This document shows, one piece after another, positions 1 through 10,460 of a stretch of 64,000 nt of DNA. The position numbers were made by a program, and so were the translations under genes. Each line of letters begins with the position of its first letter. Within the stretch, counting starts at the first letter, position 1. The notes below the pieces were generated by a model, which did not search any database, was not told the DNA's origin, and saw nothing but the letters and a program-made list of their open reading frames with translations. The stretch comes from Pseudo-nitzschia pungens. Its lineage: Eukaryota; Bacillariophyta; Bacillariophyceae; Bacillariales; Bacillariaceae. The DNA is taken from contig CM074758.1 of assembly GCA_037355855.1 (NCBI GenBank), positions 7,847,001-7,911,000 on the forward strand, read 5' to 3'.

Positions 1-597
1 CCGCCCGAAAAGAGAGAAGGTAGCCGCGCATCCAGACGGGAGTCAGATGCAATCGCACATGGGGTCAGATCACGGCAGGTACTCTGCAGCTTGTACTTCT
101 CATAGGAATCATGCGGTGGTAGGATCAGCTCGTCGCTCCGAAGAGTTTCGTCGTACAAATGGGGACTGAAATTGGACCGTGTTTCGACGGGCTCCAACTG
201 GCGCTTGTTCGTCTTATTGGACTGATTCTTGGTCGGCGCGGACGCGATGGGCGTCTCCGCGCGAAGAACAGACACCGTAGGATTCAACGGATGAGAGCCG
301 TCGATGGCTTCTTCGGCTTGCTCGAACTTGTTGCTCTTCGGATCCCAAGGGACATCTTGGGTAGTAACGACATGATCGCATGTGGCCATCTCATGCTTGG
401 TCGTACTGTCGGGGTTCTCATCACCACGATCGGGATGGCAGTCCCGTATCTGATTCGTGCAAATCAAGCTGTGGGACAGCGTGTCGCCAAAATACAGTGC
501 TTCGTGGAAATAAACCAGCCAAACTTTCCCGTCGGGCGCACAGGTTCCAATAGGAATATTCTTGATAAGCTCGAGCGACTTGGTCTGCAATCAGGAT
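1..597 (-). pseudogene. Copia polyprotein fragment, second copy of a protease-region block
   Basis: Read on the minus strand, one frame stays open from about base 597 to base 1. It contains FGDTLSHSLICTNQIRDC, then a Cys-Asp-His-Val block and a hydrophilic linker. The first block closely matches one at 837-1190 (FGDRLQHSLICPNQVRDC), but here about 25 residues after RDC are missing, so the piece is an internally deleted second copy. From memory of the family, this block belongs between the protease region and integrase of stramenopile Copia (CoDi-type) polyproteins; that assignment is an inference. No start codon belongs to this frame, so it is debris, not a gene. The left end runs off the window. 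Confidence 0.5.
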
Positions 598-725
598 CAT
601 ATCAGCGTGACTGTCCGATTCCTGCTTCGGTCGTAGGCGCAACATTGTCTGTCGGGGTATCAACCTTGGTCTGGTGTTGCTGCTATTGCTGTTCAGCGGG
701 AACAAACTTGGTCGAGTCGGGGAAA

Positions 726-1190
726 TAGGGATGTGATTGGTCTATTGCTGATTCAGCTCGCTCAATTTTGTGCTTGCTGGATTCTAGGGGGCATCCCTTG
801 TGGCAATTACATGATCACACTTCCGCATTTCTTCTTTCATGGGCGCCTGGAGGGGAAGTAGGAAACAGCACCATTAAGCAGGAGCTTAATATCCAGTGTC
901 GGGACCTCTTCGTCTCCATCTTCAGCAGTATGCTCGATGTGGATTGAATGAGATGAATTGGGGTCAAACTGTCTTGTCGTCTCATCCACTCGATTGTGTC
1001 CACAGTCTCTAACTTGGTTGGGGCAAATCAAGCTGTGTTGTAGCCTGTCCCCAAAATGTAGTGTCTCATGGTAATAGATTAACCAATTCTTCCTAACTGG
1101 ATCTGTACGAGAATCCACGTGGGAGGTGACTTGGTCTTCCAATAGAATCATGTTGCAACCAGCAGCCGTGCTACACTCGTAGCAGAGCAC
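726..1190 (-). pseudogene. Copia polyprotein fragment, first copy of the protease-region block
   Basis: A 117-codon stretch (837-1190, minus) holds YYHETLHFGDRLQHSLICP followed by a longer Asp/Glu-rich segment than the copy at 1-597. Just after its end the similarity continues in another frame (an EEMRKCDHVIATRDAP block at about 780-840) and then meets a TAG, so there is a frameshift plus a stop. Together with the copy at 1-597 it forms a partial tandem duplication in the same orientation. Assignment to Copia rests on family resemblance only. Confidence 0.5.
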
Positions 1191-1886
1191 GCCATAGCAG
1201 GTCTATCAACGAGCATCGTTGCTGTCGCTCATAGCATGCTGCCCTTGCTCATATCTTGTATCGGTCATCCTTATATCTACCATCCTGTATCCTCTATCCT
1301 TGTAAGTCACGAGCTCTGTGAGCGTCACAGTGCTCCTTACATTAGATCGCCTTCAGTTCAGCGCCCTGTCTCTAACAATGCGCTGCGGGTCCAATCTGCG
1401 CTTATTCCTTTTTAGCTGCTGTAGGCTTCTCACCTGTCTGGGCATCGATGTTGTTCTCTTGTTGCTGCTACTGCTCTTTCGCCGTAAAGACATACATAAG
1501 CATCGTTCCCGCTGTGGTTCAGGTATAGAGAATCAATCGGTCTGGCAAGAACGCTGCGCTTAGCCGCGAATTGTGTCTAGCGTCTAGCGTCTTGCTAAGC
1601 TTATTCTGCTGCAAATCGCGTCCAGCGTCTTGTCCAGCTTCTGCTGCAAATCGATCCGGTGTCATGGATTTGGCTATCGATCCGTCGTTCCAGGATAAAG
1701 CAATCGCTTGCGCTCGTAAGGTAGTCCTCTTTCTCGTAGATCAGTCGTCGGGCACTACCGATGACACCTTTTCTTCTGTCACGAGCAAAGATAGGCTTCT
1801 TGTTGAGGATACTGGTGGTTTCAGAGATACTTTTTGCAAATACTTGCAGACATACAGGCCTTTCGGCCGTCAAACGTCATAGACAC
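1191..1886. other. Decayed sequence between Copia fragments
   Basis: No convincing reading frame. It has short repeated words such as ctagcgtctagcgtct near 1575-1595 and a CTG/CCG-rich tract at about 1920-1985 that overlaps the end of the next fragment. Probably decayed Copia sequence of the same insertion, but nothing here proves it. Confidence 0.35.
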
Positions 1887-2846
1887 TCAGATTCGCTGTC
1901 TGTAAGACATATAGGTTCGCTGATGTTGTTGCCGCTGCTGATGCCGCTGCTGATGCCGCCGCTTGTGCCCCTGCTCCTGCTCAATCTCAGATCCAAAGGT
2001 TGAGGTTTCGACAGTGGTCTGGCGTTTGCTGAACCACAGGATAGGGGCCCTGTGCGCTTCAGGAGCATCTGTCGGCAACATCTCATTGGCGTCTGGGTAG
2101 AATTCACTCCAGTCGCGTTCAGGGAATCTAGTCTCATCAAACACCAATTTAGATCGGGCATGCGCCTTGAGATAAGCGAACATGTGCAATACTTGATTCA
2201 AATGCCCTGTTCTTGCTTGCACTAGGTATCTAGACATGAGAAATACAGGCATGACCAAATCCAGTCTTCCAAGTTCACACAACCATCTCAAGACGCCAAT
2301 CAGTCCTTGGTAGTAGTTCTGCTTGCTTGGATCCAGTTCGGCGGTTACATCAACTTCAGGTCGATAATCGGATGTCAACGGGGTTGAGACCTTGTTCGGA
2401 AGGTACTTGTAACCATATTGCTCGGTGCCAAGCTCTTTTTCCACCGCGTCGATGGCTTTCTTAGCATATTTCTCGGAGGACATCGCCCATTTGGGAATTG
2501 GGTCAGCAGTCATCCGGGCTGCATCCTCGTTGCGCATTGCTCTCAGTTCCTCAGTAGCAGCAAGCAGGGGTATCTCAGATCGAGGTTGGATGTCAAGGTT
2601 CGGTTCTGGCTGGGTCCTGGAGACTCCAAATGCAGCAGGAGCAACAGGAGGAATTCCAGCAACAGGAGGAACTCCAGTGGGCGCTCCGGCATGGACGGCG
2701 CCGACAATTCGAGGGGCGTCGGCTCCAGGGACGACTCCAGGTATAGCTCCAGGCGTGGGAGCACCGGCTCCAGCTCCAGGGACATCTCCAGCAGTGCCGG
2801 CTCTGGCGGCGGCTGTAGCAGCTTGGCTTCTAGTTTGCTTGGCCAT
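1887..2846 (-). pseudogene. Internally deleted Copia element: gag start fused to the reverse transcriptase/RNase H end
   Basis: The 319-residue frame starts MAKQTRSQAAT with an Ala/Gly/Pro-rich gag-like N-terminus (residues 1-90). It then jumps to what is normally the far end of a Copia Pol: YYQGLIGVLRWLCELGRLDL, FLMSRYLV, HMFAYLKAHARSK and ILWFSKRQTTVETSTFGSE. The block normally holding the RNase H catalytic Asp (DADHAG-like) between the Pro-Glu-Ala-His segment and ILWFSKRQ is absent. The middle of the element (protease, integrase, RT core) is gone, yet the frame is open across the joins. The C-terminus ends in a His/Gln-rich simple repeat and no longer resembles RNase H. It cannot be autonomous. 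Whether the fused frame is expressed is unknown. Confidence 0.65.
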
Positions 2847-4638
2847 GGTTGTCTTGCTTTGATTAACTAATTTGCTTCAGTTTCCAAGTTCTTTTGTGGT
2901 GGGGACTGTTTCCACCCAAGTTGTCGATCGAAGGTCTGCATCGGTATCGATGACAACCAAAAGAAAAGGTGTCGTGTCGACGTTTCGAAAGAAAAGGTAT
3001 CATGTATCACGTCATCATTGGTGTCAACACCTTCGTGTCAACGTCTAAAAAGGTATACGCATCGATGGTTCCGATTCGATGGTTGGCTAGCAAGGTATCC
3101 AAATGGTTGGTTACGACCAAAAAAGAAGAATTCTATTCGGTCTTTCTGCTCTGGACCAATCGATTTGATTTTGAGATATGACAGATCTCAGGGTTCTTGG
3201 CTTGTCCGATTCCAAATTCCCTTGGCTAAAATCAAAAAATCAATGGTATGGCAGATTTGAGGTTGTCTGCGCCTCGTTGTTTCGGATGGGACTGACGTCA
3301 TGTCCTTGGTCTGCTGGACACTGTCTTCACTGGAAAGTACGTGGTGGTCTGTCTCCACGAAAATTCTTTTCCAGCGTTGTTCCATCCCCGGCAAACGTCC
3401 CCTTGAATCCTGTAAAATAACAGGGAATCATGGACGCTGCTTTCTCCACGTCCATCTGCTCCTTCCCCACCGGACTGAGCCTCCATGGAGCCACCATGAT
3501 GCTCAGCTACTGAATATGAATATCAATAGATCCGCAGAGGTGGATGTGCGGACTCCGGTCGGTTCGCGGGTCTGGGGAAGGGCTCCCCATTAACATCAGG
3601 GATCTCGCGATGTCAGCTGCTGGTCCAGTTTCAGCTGAGGTTTTACATCCAAGTGTAGGCATGGATGCCAGTGGTGATCAGCCAGCTGGGTTTCTTCACA
3701 CGCTCTAGCCGGCGTCCCGGTTCGTAGTGGGTCGAGCGGTGGGTCTGATAAACTGCGTTGATATCCGCTCGTCAGCGGTCTTCGGGGTCTAATCGTAGAT
3801 AAACATCTTGTACTGCGTACTGGAAAAAATAGGGGAAAGCCTTAACAATAATAGGACGTAAAGTCCTGGCAAATCGTGAGTCTACAGTGGACTGTTCAAG
3901 GTCTATTGCATACGCTCAAGCAATACAAGGCACTTCCCTAGAGGTACATCGGAATCGATCGATAGGAGGGCATGATAGGCGTGTTTATTTTAGAGCATAA
4001 AGAAAAGAGTGAAAAGGGAGCTGAGCCAAAGCGCTCAGCTCTGTATCGTGACATCGATTCGCTAACTCGCTAACTCGTATAATAACAGAACTCCTGTAGC
4101 TCTGGTACTGTATCCTACGAGTAGCGTACCGTATCGGAGTATCGTAGGTATCTCCGATTAATTAGACCGAATCGTGTGCTAGCGCGTTGGGTAACTGTTT
4201 GGGTCGGGTATCCGATCATGGTACATATTATACACCAATGACCCGACCCCGGCGGTAGCATCATATCTTAGCATTGGTATCATGGTAGGTTAGCATCTTC
4301 CAGTATCTCGTAGCCTTAGCATCCCTAACCCTGTAGCATTTAGCTACACCATAAAGGTGCTTTACTCGGGGTACGTACGATTGGTACAAATCGTACGCGA
4401 CGACCCTAGTAAACTCTGCTAGCAATACTAGACAGGATAGGTCTGCTGCTAAGCCTGTTGCTAAGCCTGTTGCTAAGCCTGCTGCTAAGCCTGTTGCTAA
4501 CCATTTAGCACACAGCTCTAGCACTCAGCTCAGCACCTGTTAGTCAGTTACTGGATGTTGCTGTCTGTAGACCCAGTAGCCCTTCTACACAGGAGCCTTG
4601 CTAGCACAGATCATAGCACCACCTCGAATATCTTCATA
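2847..4638. other. Probable Copia leader and unassigned repeat-derived sequence
   Basis: No coding frame is convincing. Bases 2,940-3,120 contain a degenerate repeat around the words gtgtcgacgtttc / gtcaacgtct and aaggtat, upstream of the Copia start codon on the minus strand, so this may be its leader. I could not locate a matching LTR pair. Bases 4,202-4,248 contain an inverted repeat (gggtcgggt / acccgaccc). Bases 4,448-4,500 hold a 12-base tandem repeat (gctaagcctgtt, about 4.5 copies), which is why an Ala/Gly/Leu/Thr-rich false frame appears on the minus strand. Confidence 0.4.
4448..4502. repeat. 12-base tandem repeat
   Basis: The unit gctaagcctgtt repeats four to five times with single-base variants (ctgct for ctgtt). 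It is a small minisatellite. Confidence 0.8.
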
Positions 4639-4935
4639 CTAAGGTAGAAATTCAGAGTAGTATGAATAATTGTGTGTTAATTCACTTTACAAGATGGGAT
4701 TAAAATTAAAGAGAGGAAATAATGAGCGATGAGGTCATCGCGATCTCCTCACGTAATATTTATCCCTGTATGTAACATATATTCGGTATGTAACCTTAAT
4801 CGTATAATCGCTCTCTTCTGCATGCCTGTTTGTATATACCAGATATCCATACCTGGATACCTTATATATTTGAATCCCATGTGGGATTCGATTAATTATT
4901 AATTCGTAACTACTAGCCTACGCTAGCATGTTACA
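4639..4935 (-). repeat. Truncated, diverged inverted LTR of the A/D Gypsy family
   Basis: Read on the minus strand from 4935 it begins tgtaacatgctagcgtag, then has the palindromic block around cgaatcccacatgggatt. Near its end is cacaattattcatactact followed by a ctaccttag-like end. These parallel the start, palindrome and end of the LTRs of elements A and D, but the middle has diverged and the last bases (gtaaca) are missing. No partner LTR or target duplication was found. It lies 35 bases from the 5' target duplication of element A, in the opposite direction. Confidence 0.6.
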
Positions 4936-4974
4936 AGATCTACCACTATAACCACCAGTTACTACTACTAGAAT

Positions 4975-5299
4975 TGTGACGAGCTAGCGTAGCTAGCTCA
5001 AGCCACAACTGAATAATTAACCGAATCCCATATGGGAATCGAATATTATATCTTCAGTCATGAATACATTTCGATATGTGTTCTAATTATTATGGTCGAG
5101 TCCCAGAAGGTGATATATGCCTAATTGTGGGAACCGACAATGAATCAACATTTATGGCAAGAGCATGCCAAAATGTGGCTATGCTCGCGACCTCAAATTT
5201 TATATGTTTCCATTCTCAATTCGCATAACAATATTCCGTAAAGTATCTAAACATTCACAATTTCATACTACTCCGAAATTTCTACTCTAGACCGTAACA
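4975..5299 (+). repeat. 5' LTR of element A
   Basis: 325 bases, TGTGAC...GTAACA, matching 16283-16607 except for three substitutions. It contains a palindrome around cgaatcccatatgggaatcg. It is followed directly by the palindrome CAGTAATTACTG. Confidence 0.95.
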
Positions 5300-5311
5300 C
5301 AGTAATTACTG
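5300..5311. promoter_or_regulatory. 12-base palindrome at the primer-binding-site position of element A
   Basis: CAGTAATTACTG is a perfect palindrome starting at the first base after the 5' LTR, where reverse transcription priming should start. No TGG-initiated sequence complementary to a tRNA 3' end is seen here. Element D has the identical palindrome in the same place. A role in priming or RNA dimerisation is inference. Confidence 0.6.
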
Positions 5312-5407
5312 TTTGTGCTTTACAGTAGAAACAGTAGAACTCAGTACTGAATTCAAAAACACTAACAGCCTCAACAACAGAGGCACCTTTTATCTCCAAC
5401 AAATCAA

Positions 5408-6502
5408 TTGACGCAACCGATCGACGCAACCATGGCTGGCATCTACAGAGATCCCCCCATTGCCTACAAGAGCTCCTTCGATCGAACCAAGCCTAAACTC
5501 TTCACCCTGTACAATGTCGACGAGGATCGGACAGATAGCATGAAAGTCCCCCTATTTACAAAGACCGGAGGACTAGAAGAGCTACTCTTTGTGGAGGAGT
5601 CTTTTCGAAACGCCGCCAAGCTCCTAAGACTCCCAATTGACATCTACCTAACTCACTTCAGTCGATGCCTCACTACAGACGCACAAAGCAAGTGGAATGA
5701 CATGATCAAGGATCCACTGGACCCGGATGAATACCAATATTTCCAGGAAGAGATTGGTGGATATGACCAAGCATTCCTTGACTTCACCAAGCTCTACTGC
5801 AACGCCAGGGACGCTAGAGATATCATGCATACGTACCTTCGAAGCGCGGAATGCCGCAAGACCCCATCAGTTACTTGCAAGGAGCATGCCGATCGAATCC
5901 TTATCCTCATGAAATACACCCAGAAACTAGATGGAAGCAGTGCTCCTCTATCCAGAGTAGAGAAACTAACTATCCTGCTGCACTCCTTCCCTTCTGCATG
6001 GATCGAGAACTATGGAATCATCCAAAGTGGAATTCAAGAAGATACCACAGTCCAGCACATTGTGGATCACATGAGCTGCCACGAGAGACAAGCTAACAAG
6101 AAAAGCAACAAAAATAACAACAAGCAGCAAAGGCGCTCGAACAACAACAACAATAACAACAACAACAACAACAACAGCAACTCTCGCAAACAAAACTCAA
6201 ACTTCAACAAGAGCAACAACAATAAGAAGAAGTCGAACCCTTGCAGAATCCCCGGCCACAACTATGATTGGTCCGAGTGCTCGAAGAACAAGTACTCCAA
6301 GAACTACAAGGGCCCCAGTAACAACCAAACTGAGTCCTTCCATACTCATACTCATACTCAAGCGCTCATGATACCAGGGAGCAACGAGACCTTCCAAGCA
6401 CATATCAACGCAGCTCGTGAAGCAGCGATTGAAGAATACCATGCCAATCATGGTGGAAGAACTGAACGGAGTATCGATGGGGAACTCGTATGGCTCCCCT
6501 GA
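5408..6502 (+). CDS. Gag of element A
   Basis: The 364-residue frame probably starts at the second Met (5432, MAGIYRDPP), because the relative in element D starts MAGLYRDPP. Residues 10-235 form the capsid-like part shared with D (FSRCLTTDAQSKW, YCNARDARDIMHTYLRS, LDGSSAPLSRVEKLTILLHS). A long basic Asn/Lys/Ser-rich stretch follows, with an Asn run encoded by AAC/AAT repeats at about 6,136-6,175 that is expanded relative to D. A degenerate zinc knuckle CRIPGHNYDWSEC (C-x5-H-x6-C) comes next. Gag packages the element RNA. The frame ends in TGA; the same frame stays open until a TAA near 6,716, just before the annotated pol start. Confidence 0.85.
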   Translation: MTQPIDATMAGIYRDPPIAYKSSFDRTKPKLFTLYNVDEDRTDSMKVPLFTKTGGLEELLFVEESFRNAAKLLRLPIDIYLTHFSRCLTTDAQSKWNDMIKDPLDPDEYQYFQEEIGGYDQAFLDFTKLYCNARDARDIMHTYLRSAECRKTPSVTCKEHADRILILMKYTQKLDGSSAPLSRVEKLTILLHSFPSAWIENYGIIQSGIQEDTTVQHIVDHMSCHERQANKKSNKNNNKQQRRSNNNNNNNNNNNNSNSRKQNSNFNKSNNNKKKSNPCRIPGHNYDWSECSKNKYSKNYKGPSNNQTESFHTHTHTQALMIPGSNETFQAHINAAREAAIEEYHANHGGRTERSIDGELVWLP

Positions 6503-6742
6503 ATCTCCAATGGCTCCAAGCCTAAGAAGCCCCGGGCTTCACCAAAACTAGCAATCACCTTGCCTCCAGCTCCCCAGGAACTGGATGCCAGCACAGCCCT
6601 GCTGTCTGGGATAACGCATGGAGGAGATCTCCCAGATAAAGAGGGGAAGGAACCTACAGGATGGAGTCCTGTTGAAAGCTCAGCAAAGCCTGCGAACGCA
6701 GCAACAAAAACAGTTTAATTCTCTGGAACAAACGATACGAAC

Positions 6743-9700
6743 ATGGATACGAATCAAAACCAACCGAATCGATCCAAGGGTACAGACGCGAAAGATAGTA
6801 CAGCAGCAATAAATAGACCAACCTTGTCCCTGGCAAGAAATTGGTCTACCGGTACAGCAAAAAACCTCTATTGCAATCCCGGAAACTCCAAAGACTACAC
6901 CAGAGGAGGTGCGCTGGAGCAAAATTATTTAAAGCTGCTGTCAACTGCTGCAAATACAGCAGAACAGGCATACATGAATAAGAGCAACGTGGCTCCTATT
7001 CAGAATACGAGCAAGGTGGCTCATATTCTACTAACCACAGTACAGTATATACAAGGCATACCAACTAAATCAAGACCACTACTCGCACTACTCCATAGTG
7101 GATCATCCGGAACCCTAATCAACAAACGGGCCCTACCATTTGGCACTATACCAATAAGAAGCAAGCATAAAGTCCTAACCACGACAGCAAATGGAAGCTT
7201 CGATACTACAGAATACATCATCATGAAGAACCTCAAGCTACAAGAGTTTGGCAACTATACCATCGACCTACACAAGGCAAGGCTCTTCCATTCCCCGAAC
7301 TGCAAATACGATCTGATACTAGGCAGAGACTTCCTCCACCTAGCACAAATCAACCTCCTATTCAAAGAAGGAGCAGTTCAGTGGATGGATAGAACCATCC
7401 CTATGAAGGATACATCCTTATACCATGAGTCCGACTACACCCTACTCATGGAAGAACTAGAGGACGCTGAACTCTTTGCTGATGATCTCTCCTTTGCCAA
7501 TCCATACAAGTCCAAGGTAATCCTAGACAGAGCCTACCAAGAAACAGATCCATCGACAGTCGCGCAGCAACAGTCCCACATGTCCACAGCAGAGCAGCAG
7601 CAGTTCCAAGCAATACTGAACAAGTATCCAAATGTCTTCAATGGAGAACTTGGCAAGTACCCTCACAAGAAGATCTCTCTAAGACTGAAGCCCGGATCCA
7701 AACCCATACACAAGAAGCCTTATCCAGTTGCATACAAAAGAGAAGACCTATTCAAAAGGGAGCTCCAGAATCTTTGTAATGATGGAGTACTCAAAAGATG
7801 CACTGGACCGGCTGAATGGGCATTCCCTACCTTTATTGTTCCAAAAAAGGACAACAGAGTTAGATGGGTATCAGACTTCAGAGAACTCAACGAACTTCTT
7901 GAGAGACGTCCTTATCCAATCCCCCAGATACAGGATATCATGAACAAGCGAGGCAAGTACACTCACTTCACCAAGATTGACTTGTCCATGCAATATTACT
8001 GCTTTAAACTGGATGACGCAAGCAAGAAACTCTGTACCATAGTGACGCCATATGGCTGCTATGAATACCAAAGACTACCAATGGGTGTCAAAGTCTCTCC
8101 AGATGTTGCTCAACAACTAATGGAAGATATTCTACAAGACACCGACTGCATTGTTTATATTGATGATATTGGCATATGGACCAATGGCTCCTTCGATCTA
8201 CACATGAAGACCATTGACAAGATCCTGGACCGGCTCAACCAGAATGGACTTAAATGCAACCCACTCAAGTGTGATTGGGCTGTACAAGAAACTGACTTCC
8301 TTGGATATTGGATGACTCCTACAGCAGTTAAGCCATGGCGCAAAAAGATCGAAGCCATCCTGCAGATGGATAGACCTCGGACTATAACCCAAGTCAAATC
8401 CTTCCTTGGAGCAGTTGGATACTACAGAGATATGTGGCCTCGCAGATCTCATGTCCTAGCTCCTCTATTTGATATCACTGGAACCCCCAAGACTCCTCAA
8501 GCAGCTGCCATCAAAGGCAAGCAAAGGAAGGCTCCTTCAGCTTTCACTTGGGGACCAGCTCAAGATAAAGCCTTTCAAGAGATGAAAGCAATGGTGGCAG
8601 CGGATGCGCTGAACACCTATCCAGACCTTAACAAGCCCTTTGAACTGTACACTGATGCCTCAGACCTCCAGCTTGGTGCTGCTATCATACAAGATTGCAA
8701 ACCAATCGCTTATTGGTCCAAGAAACTATCTGATGCCCAAAAGAATTATACAACCATGGAAAAAGAACTCCTAGCTATTGTACTCTGCTGCAAAGAGTAC
8801 AGAAAGATGCTCCTCGGTGGAGTCATCAACATATACACTGACCATAAGAACCTCACCTTCAGAACCCTTTCAGTCCAACGAGTCCTCCGGTGGAGACTGT
8901 TCCTAGAAGAATTCGGTGTCAATCTCACCTACGTTGAAGGCAAGAAAAATGTTCTTGCTGATGCCTTCTCCAGGCTCCCCAGGATGGATCCACCTACTGT
9001 GGGGAAGAAAGAAGCCCTTAATAAAGGCACTCTTATTGATTTTCTGAAACTTGAAGTCCCCAAGCAAGATAAAGAACTGTTCCTATCAGAGTTCCCCAAC
9101 TTATTCCAGCACTTATGCAATGACGCAGACCAAGAACTCCAAACTTGTCTGCTGAACAATGAGTGTCTTATCAACCTACCTAACAGTCAAGAGGTAGAAT
9201 GCCCGGTGAACTACTCCAACATCTACCTTCATCAGCAGAAGGATCCAACCATCAAGTTCAAGACTCAATCCAAAGCCTTCTTCTACCAAGAATTAGAGGG
9301 CAACAAGATACTTTGTTACGCGCATCAAGCCAACCCGGAATGCTGGAGAATCTACATACCAGCATCTCTTATTAATGATACCATCAAATGGTACCATCTC
9401 CTGTTGGGTCATTGTGGATCCACCAGATTACAACAGACTATATCAGCCCGGTTCTATGCTGATAATCTAACCAGTTTATGCAAGTCCTATGTATGCCCAG
9501 ACCATTGCATCAAATACAAGAACCAGAACTCCCAATATGGCAAACTGCCACCAAAGGAAGCTCCACTATCCCCATTCCATGAAGTGCACGTCGATCTCAT
9601 CGGTCCCTGGAAGATCACAGCTCAGGGCAAGAACTACAACTTCAAAGCCCTAACCTGTATTGACCCGGTTACTAATCTCCTTGAAATCATCAGAATCAGA

Positions 9701-10269
9701 GACAAGTCCTCGCAGCATGTATCAGATCAATTCAAGAACTGCTGGTTCTCAAGATACCCAAGACCTATCAGATGTGTCCATGATAATGGTGGTGAATTCC
9801 TAGGGGCTGAATTCCAGACTACCCTCAAGCAATATGGAATTCAATCGGTCCCAACAACAGTAAAGAACCCCCAGTCTAATGCCATATGCAAGCGCATCCA
9901 TCATACAGTTGCTGATATCCTTCGTGTCCTGGTACATGTTAACCCCCCTCAGGTCAACACCAGGGCAAGTCAACTCATGGATAATGCACTATCCACCTGC
10001 ATGCATGCTTCCAGATGTGCTGTCAACGCCGCTCTACAGGCATCTCCAGGATCCCTAGTATATAGCCGGGACATGCTGGTTGATCTACCATTAACATCAA
10101 ATCTATTAGCTCTACAGCAGCCTCGACAGCAAGGTATCAACAAGGCTCTGCTCAGAGATAATGCCAAAAGCAAGGAACATACCTTTCAACCCAGCGACAA
10201 GGTATGGATGCAAGAGCCAGATCCGGATAAGCTACAACCTCGAAAGACCGGACCATTTGCTATTGTCCA
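6743..10269 (+). pseudogene. Pol of element A (5' part), with mutated protease and integrase
   Basis: Domains in order: aspartic protease, RT (YIDD present in VYIDDIGIW), RNase H (ELYTDASDLQLGAAI, KNYTTMEKELLAIV), integrase and the start of a GPY/F-type C-terminal module (KTGPFAIV). Two key residues are changed relative to element D: the protease Asp-Ser-Gly reads His-Ser-Gly (His118, CAT at 7094), and the third acidic residue of the integrase triad reads Lys (K1050, AAG at 9890, in AICKRIHH). Compared with D there is a 27-base tandem duplication near 6,983 and a 30-base insertion near 6,705 that brings an in-frame TAA. The frame reads on to 10,420 only by translating the LTR of element B; those 50 or so C-terminal residues are not Pol. 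Confidence 0.9.
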
Positions 10270-10446
10270 TGCCGTGCACCGGAATACAGTCACGAATCCG
10301 TTCGTGATTGGATTACGATTAGCGAGTCTCTTTATCGCCGAATACAGGAGACTGCCGGAAAGCAATAGCAATAGACTAATCAATAGCTCTCACAATTTGC
10401 ATATCACTACTACTTTCTAAATCACTAGTAGACCCGGGGTATGGCA
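10270..10446 (+). repeat. 5' LTR of element B
   Basis: 177 bases starting TGCCGTGCACC and ending GGGGTATGGCA. One substitution separates it from the 3' copy. It is short for a Gypsy LTR. Confidence 0.95.
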
Positions 10447-10460
10447 TGATTTTAAAATCA
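10447..10460. promoter_or_regulatory. 14-base palindrome at the primer-binding-site position of element B
   Basis: TGATTTTAAAATCA is a perfect palindrome that begins at the first base after the 5' LTR. Element C has the same 14 bases at the same place. No sequence complementary to a tRNA 3' CCA end is present at this position. Confidence 0.6.

Noticed and set aside
159..728. Open frame of 189 codons on the plus strand
   Set aside because: It is the reverse of the Copia fragment on the minus strand and its sequence is not protein-like.
4261..4524. Open frame with Ala-Gly-Leu-Ala-Thr repeats on the minus strand
   Set aside because: It arises from the 12-base tandem repeat at 4,448-4,502.
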